Source: JBBQFI01 sp038321775
Lineage (GTDB): Bacteria > Verrucomicrobiota > Verrucomicrobiia > Chthoniobacterales > UBA10450
DNA: 64,000 nt
Direction of reading: 5' to 3'
Assembly: GCA_038321775.1 (NCBI GenBank)
Contig: JBBQFI010000015.1
Span: 1-64,000, forward strand
Of this stretch, positions 62,973 to 64,000 are shown piece after piece (the stretch's first letter is position 1; each line of letters starts with the position of its first letter). A model generated the notes under the pieces. The model did no database searches, was not told the origin of the DNA, and saw nothing but the letters and a program-made list of their open reading frames with translations. Made by a program: the position numbers and the translations under genes.

Positions 62973-63395
62973 TCAATCGCGGTCGGGAGTCCGACTATTG
63001 GTTCGCGCTGCCGAGACTCGTTCTCTTAGAAGCCCACCGCCCAGGGTAAACGCCATCAGAGTTGCGCTGGCCAGCGCGTCGAACCAAAGAGGAGCATTGC
63101 TGCGCTTGAAAAAGAACAAGACAAAAATTGTATCGCCAGTCAGCGGGATGAGAACCAGACAAGCGTTCAGCAAACCTCGGCTCGGTCCGATCAGACCCGC
63201 AACGTAGCCTCCGACGAGGCCCGCGATAACGGCCACGAGCATTCCTGCCGCAAGAATGAAGTGCGAACCTCCATAGAGTGAGCGCCCGCCCAGTACGCCG
63301 TTGAAACCCAGTGACGTGAGCAAAACAATGACGGCATAGCCGACGATCATTGCCGCAACGCCTCGAGCAATCGGACCCATCATTTGCCATCGCAT
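62973..63395 (-). CDS. Four-helix membrane protein of unknown function
   Basis: About 140 aa from ATG 63395 (MRWQMMGPIARG); an ATG six codons earlier is possible. Four hydrophobic helices (AAMIVGYAVIVLLTSLGF, FILAAGMLVAVIAGLVGGYVAGL, LLNACLVLIPLTGDTIFVLFF, ASATLMAFTLGGGLL). The Gly-rich second helix resembles other small Verrucomicrobiota membrane proteins. No function. Divergent from the AraC-type gene. Confidence 0.65.
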   Translation of the reverse strand: MRWQMMGPIARGVAAMIVGYAVIVLLTSLGFNGVLGGRSLYGGSHFILAAGMLVAVIAGLVGGYVAGLIGPSRGLLNACLVLIPLTGDTIFVLFFFKRSNAPLWFDALASATLMAFTLGGGLLRERVSAARTNSRTPDRD

Positions 63396-63489
63396 GAACA
63401 AATCTAGCGGCAACGTCCGTCTCGTATAGGACAGGCGTCGTCTCGTTTGGTATTCGCTTCGCCCGCCCCGCGTGCTCTATATTAGATAT

Positions 63490-64000
63490 ATGGGTATTGC
63501 CGACGGGACCCACAGCTTCGGCACTGAGCTCCGCTCTTGCCAGCTCGACGGAATTCGTGTCTCCGAAATACTCATGCCGAAGGGCCTCCGCCTTGAGGAT
63601 CATAAACACGAACCTGGGCAGATTTGTTTTGTCCTCGAAGGCGAATATGTGGAGCGGGCGGGCGGCTGCGATCACCGATTTTATCCGGGAGCGCTGCAAT
63701 TTCATTCCCCTGGTGAATTCCATTCCAACATTTTTTCATCGGAGTCGGACGTCCTCACCTTGCTCATCTCGATCGATCCCAAACGCTGGATCGACATCGC
63801 CGCCCCGCGTCCGGTTGCCGGTGATGGGACGCTCAGATATTGCGCTGAGGAAATTCGTCGGGAGCTCACGCGACTGGATGAAGCCCGCCGCATCGCTCTC
63901 GAAGGATGGGCCATACTCTCGCTGTCAGTTCTCGCACGACGGCCGCACGAAATAGAACCGAACGAGCCGGCTTGGCTCAGTGAAGCTGCCGCGACCATTG
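63490..64000 (+). CDS. AraC-family transcriptional regulator, N-terminal part (runs off window)
   Basis: ATG 63490 starts a frame open to the window end (170 codons). The N-terminal part is a cupin-like sensing domain (PKGLRLEDHKHEPGQICFVL, YPGALQFHSPGEFHSN). The last segment (ELTRLDEARRIALEGWAILSL and PNEPAWLSEAAATI) is the typical linker and first helix before an AraC double HTH. The DNA-binding half lies beyond the window. It is divergent from the small membrane protein gene, 94 bases apart. Confidence 0.72.
   Translation, partial: MGIADGTHSFGTELRSCQLDGIRVSEILMPKGLRLEDHKHEPGQICFVLEGEYVERAGGCDHRFYPGALQFHSPGEFHSNIFSSESDVLTLLISIDPKRWIDIAAPRPVAGDGTLRYCAEEIRRELTRLDEARRIALEGWAILSLSVLARRPHEIEPNEPAWLSEAAATI

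Overview
The window looks like chromosomal DNA of a soil or freshwater member of the Verrucomicrobiota (Chthoniobacterales-like). This is inferred from gene content, not from a marker gene. The supporting signs are a PEP-CTERM exported protein, a MacB/FtsX-type duplicated orphan permease, choice-of-anchor Q and tail-fibre/S74 surface proteins, many cyclase and TPR regulators, short basic proteins of the MGDKSPK type, and frequent TTG/GTG starts with weak ribosome binding sites. There is no rRNA, prophage, IS element or CRISPR. One tRNA (Asp, GTC) is present.

Layout. 0-5.3 kb: the tail of an aldo/keto reductase, two tiny basic proteins, a Na/Ca exchanger-like antiporter, peptidase T and a stand-alone DUF262/HNH protein. 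5.4-10.5 kb: a repeat island holding an antitoxin-like gene, a cyclase-TPR regulator and an OmpA protein. The island has a 63-bp tandem array, REP-like palindromic repeats and several short intergenic repeat families. 10.4-17.3 kb: a VOC protein, a tiny lipoprotein, a frameshifted ADOP permease, a frameshifted metallo-hydrolase, a DUF5684 membrane protein, DNA polymerase IV and a secreted protein. 17.4-22.5 kb: a signalling block of a response regulator, a PAS histidine kinase, a REC-HK-REC hybrid and a LuxR regulator with a degenerate receiver. 22.7-29.4 kb: a tight four-gene operon of two paralogous ClpB-D2-like ATPases, a membrane-anchored beta-helix protein and a bitopic protein, followed after tRNA-Asp by a divergent Mpa/ARC-like proteasomal-type ATPase. 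29.5-46 kb: secreted adhesin or sialidase-like proteins and small metabolic genes (rhodanese, KTSC, MTHFR, OsmC, alpha-hydroxyacid oxidase) mixed with gene remnants. 46-52 kb: a polysaccharide cluster (flippase, GT2, acetyltransferase, epimerase, aminotransferase), followed divergently by a deacetylase-like exported protein. 54-64 kb: Tat-exported aldo/keto reductase, PEP-CTERM protein, lipoproteins, a tail-fibre paralogue pair, GNAT, sterol desaturase-like protein, SMP-30 lipoprotein and the start of an AraC regulator.

Across the window the octamer TCGTTAGG (either strand) occurs at least 18 times against about 2 expected. It is spread evenly, lies inside and between genes, and related inverted copies form terminator-like hairpins. 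The AAA+/beta-helix operon at 22.7-27.4 kb is the best candidate for an undescribed system. Several genes carry single-base frameshifts or stops (11.3, 14.4, 41.2 and 57.5 kb), which may be real decay or assembly error.
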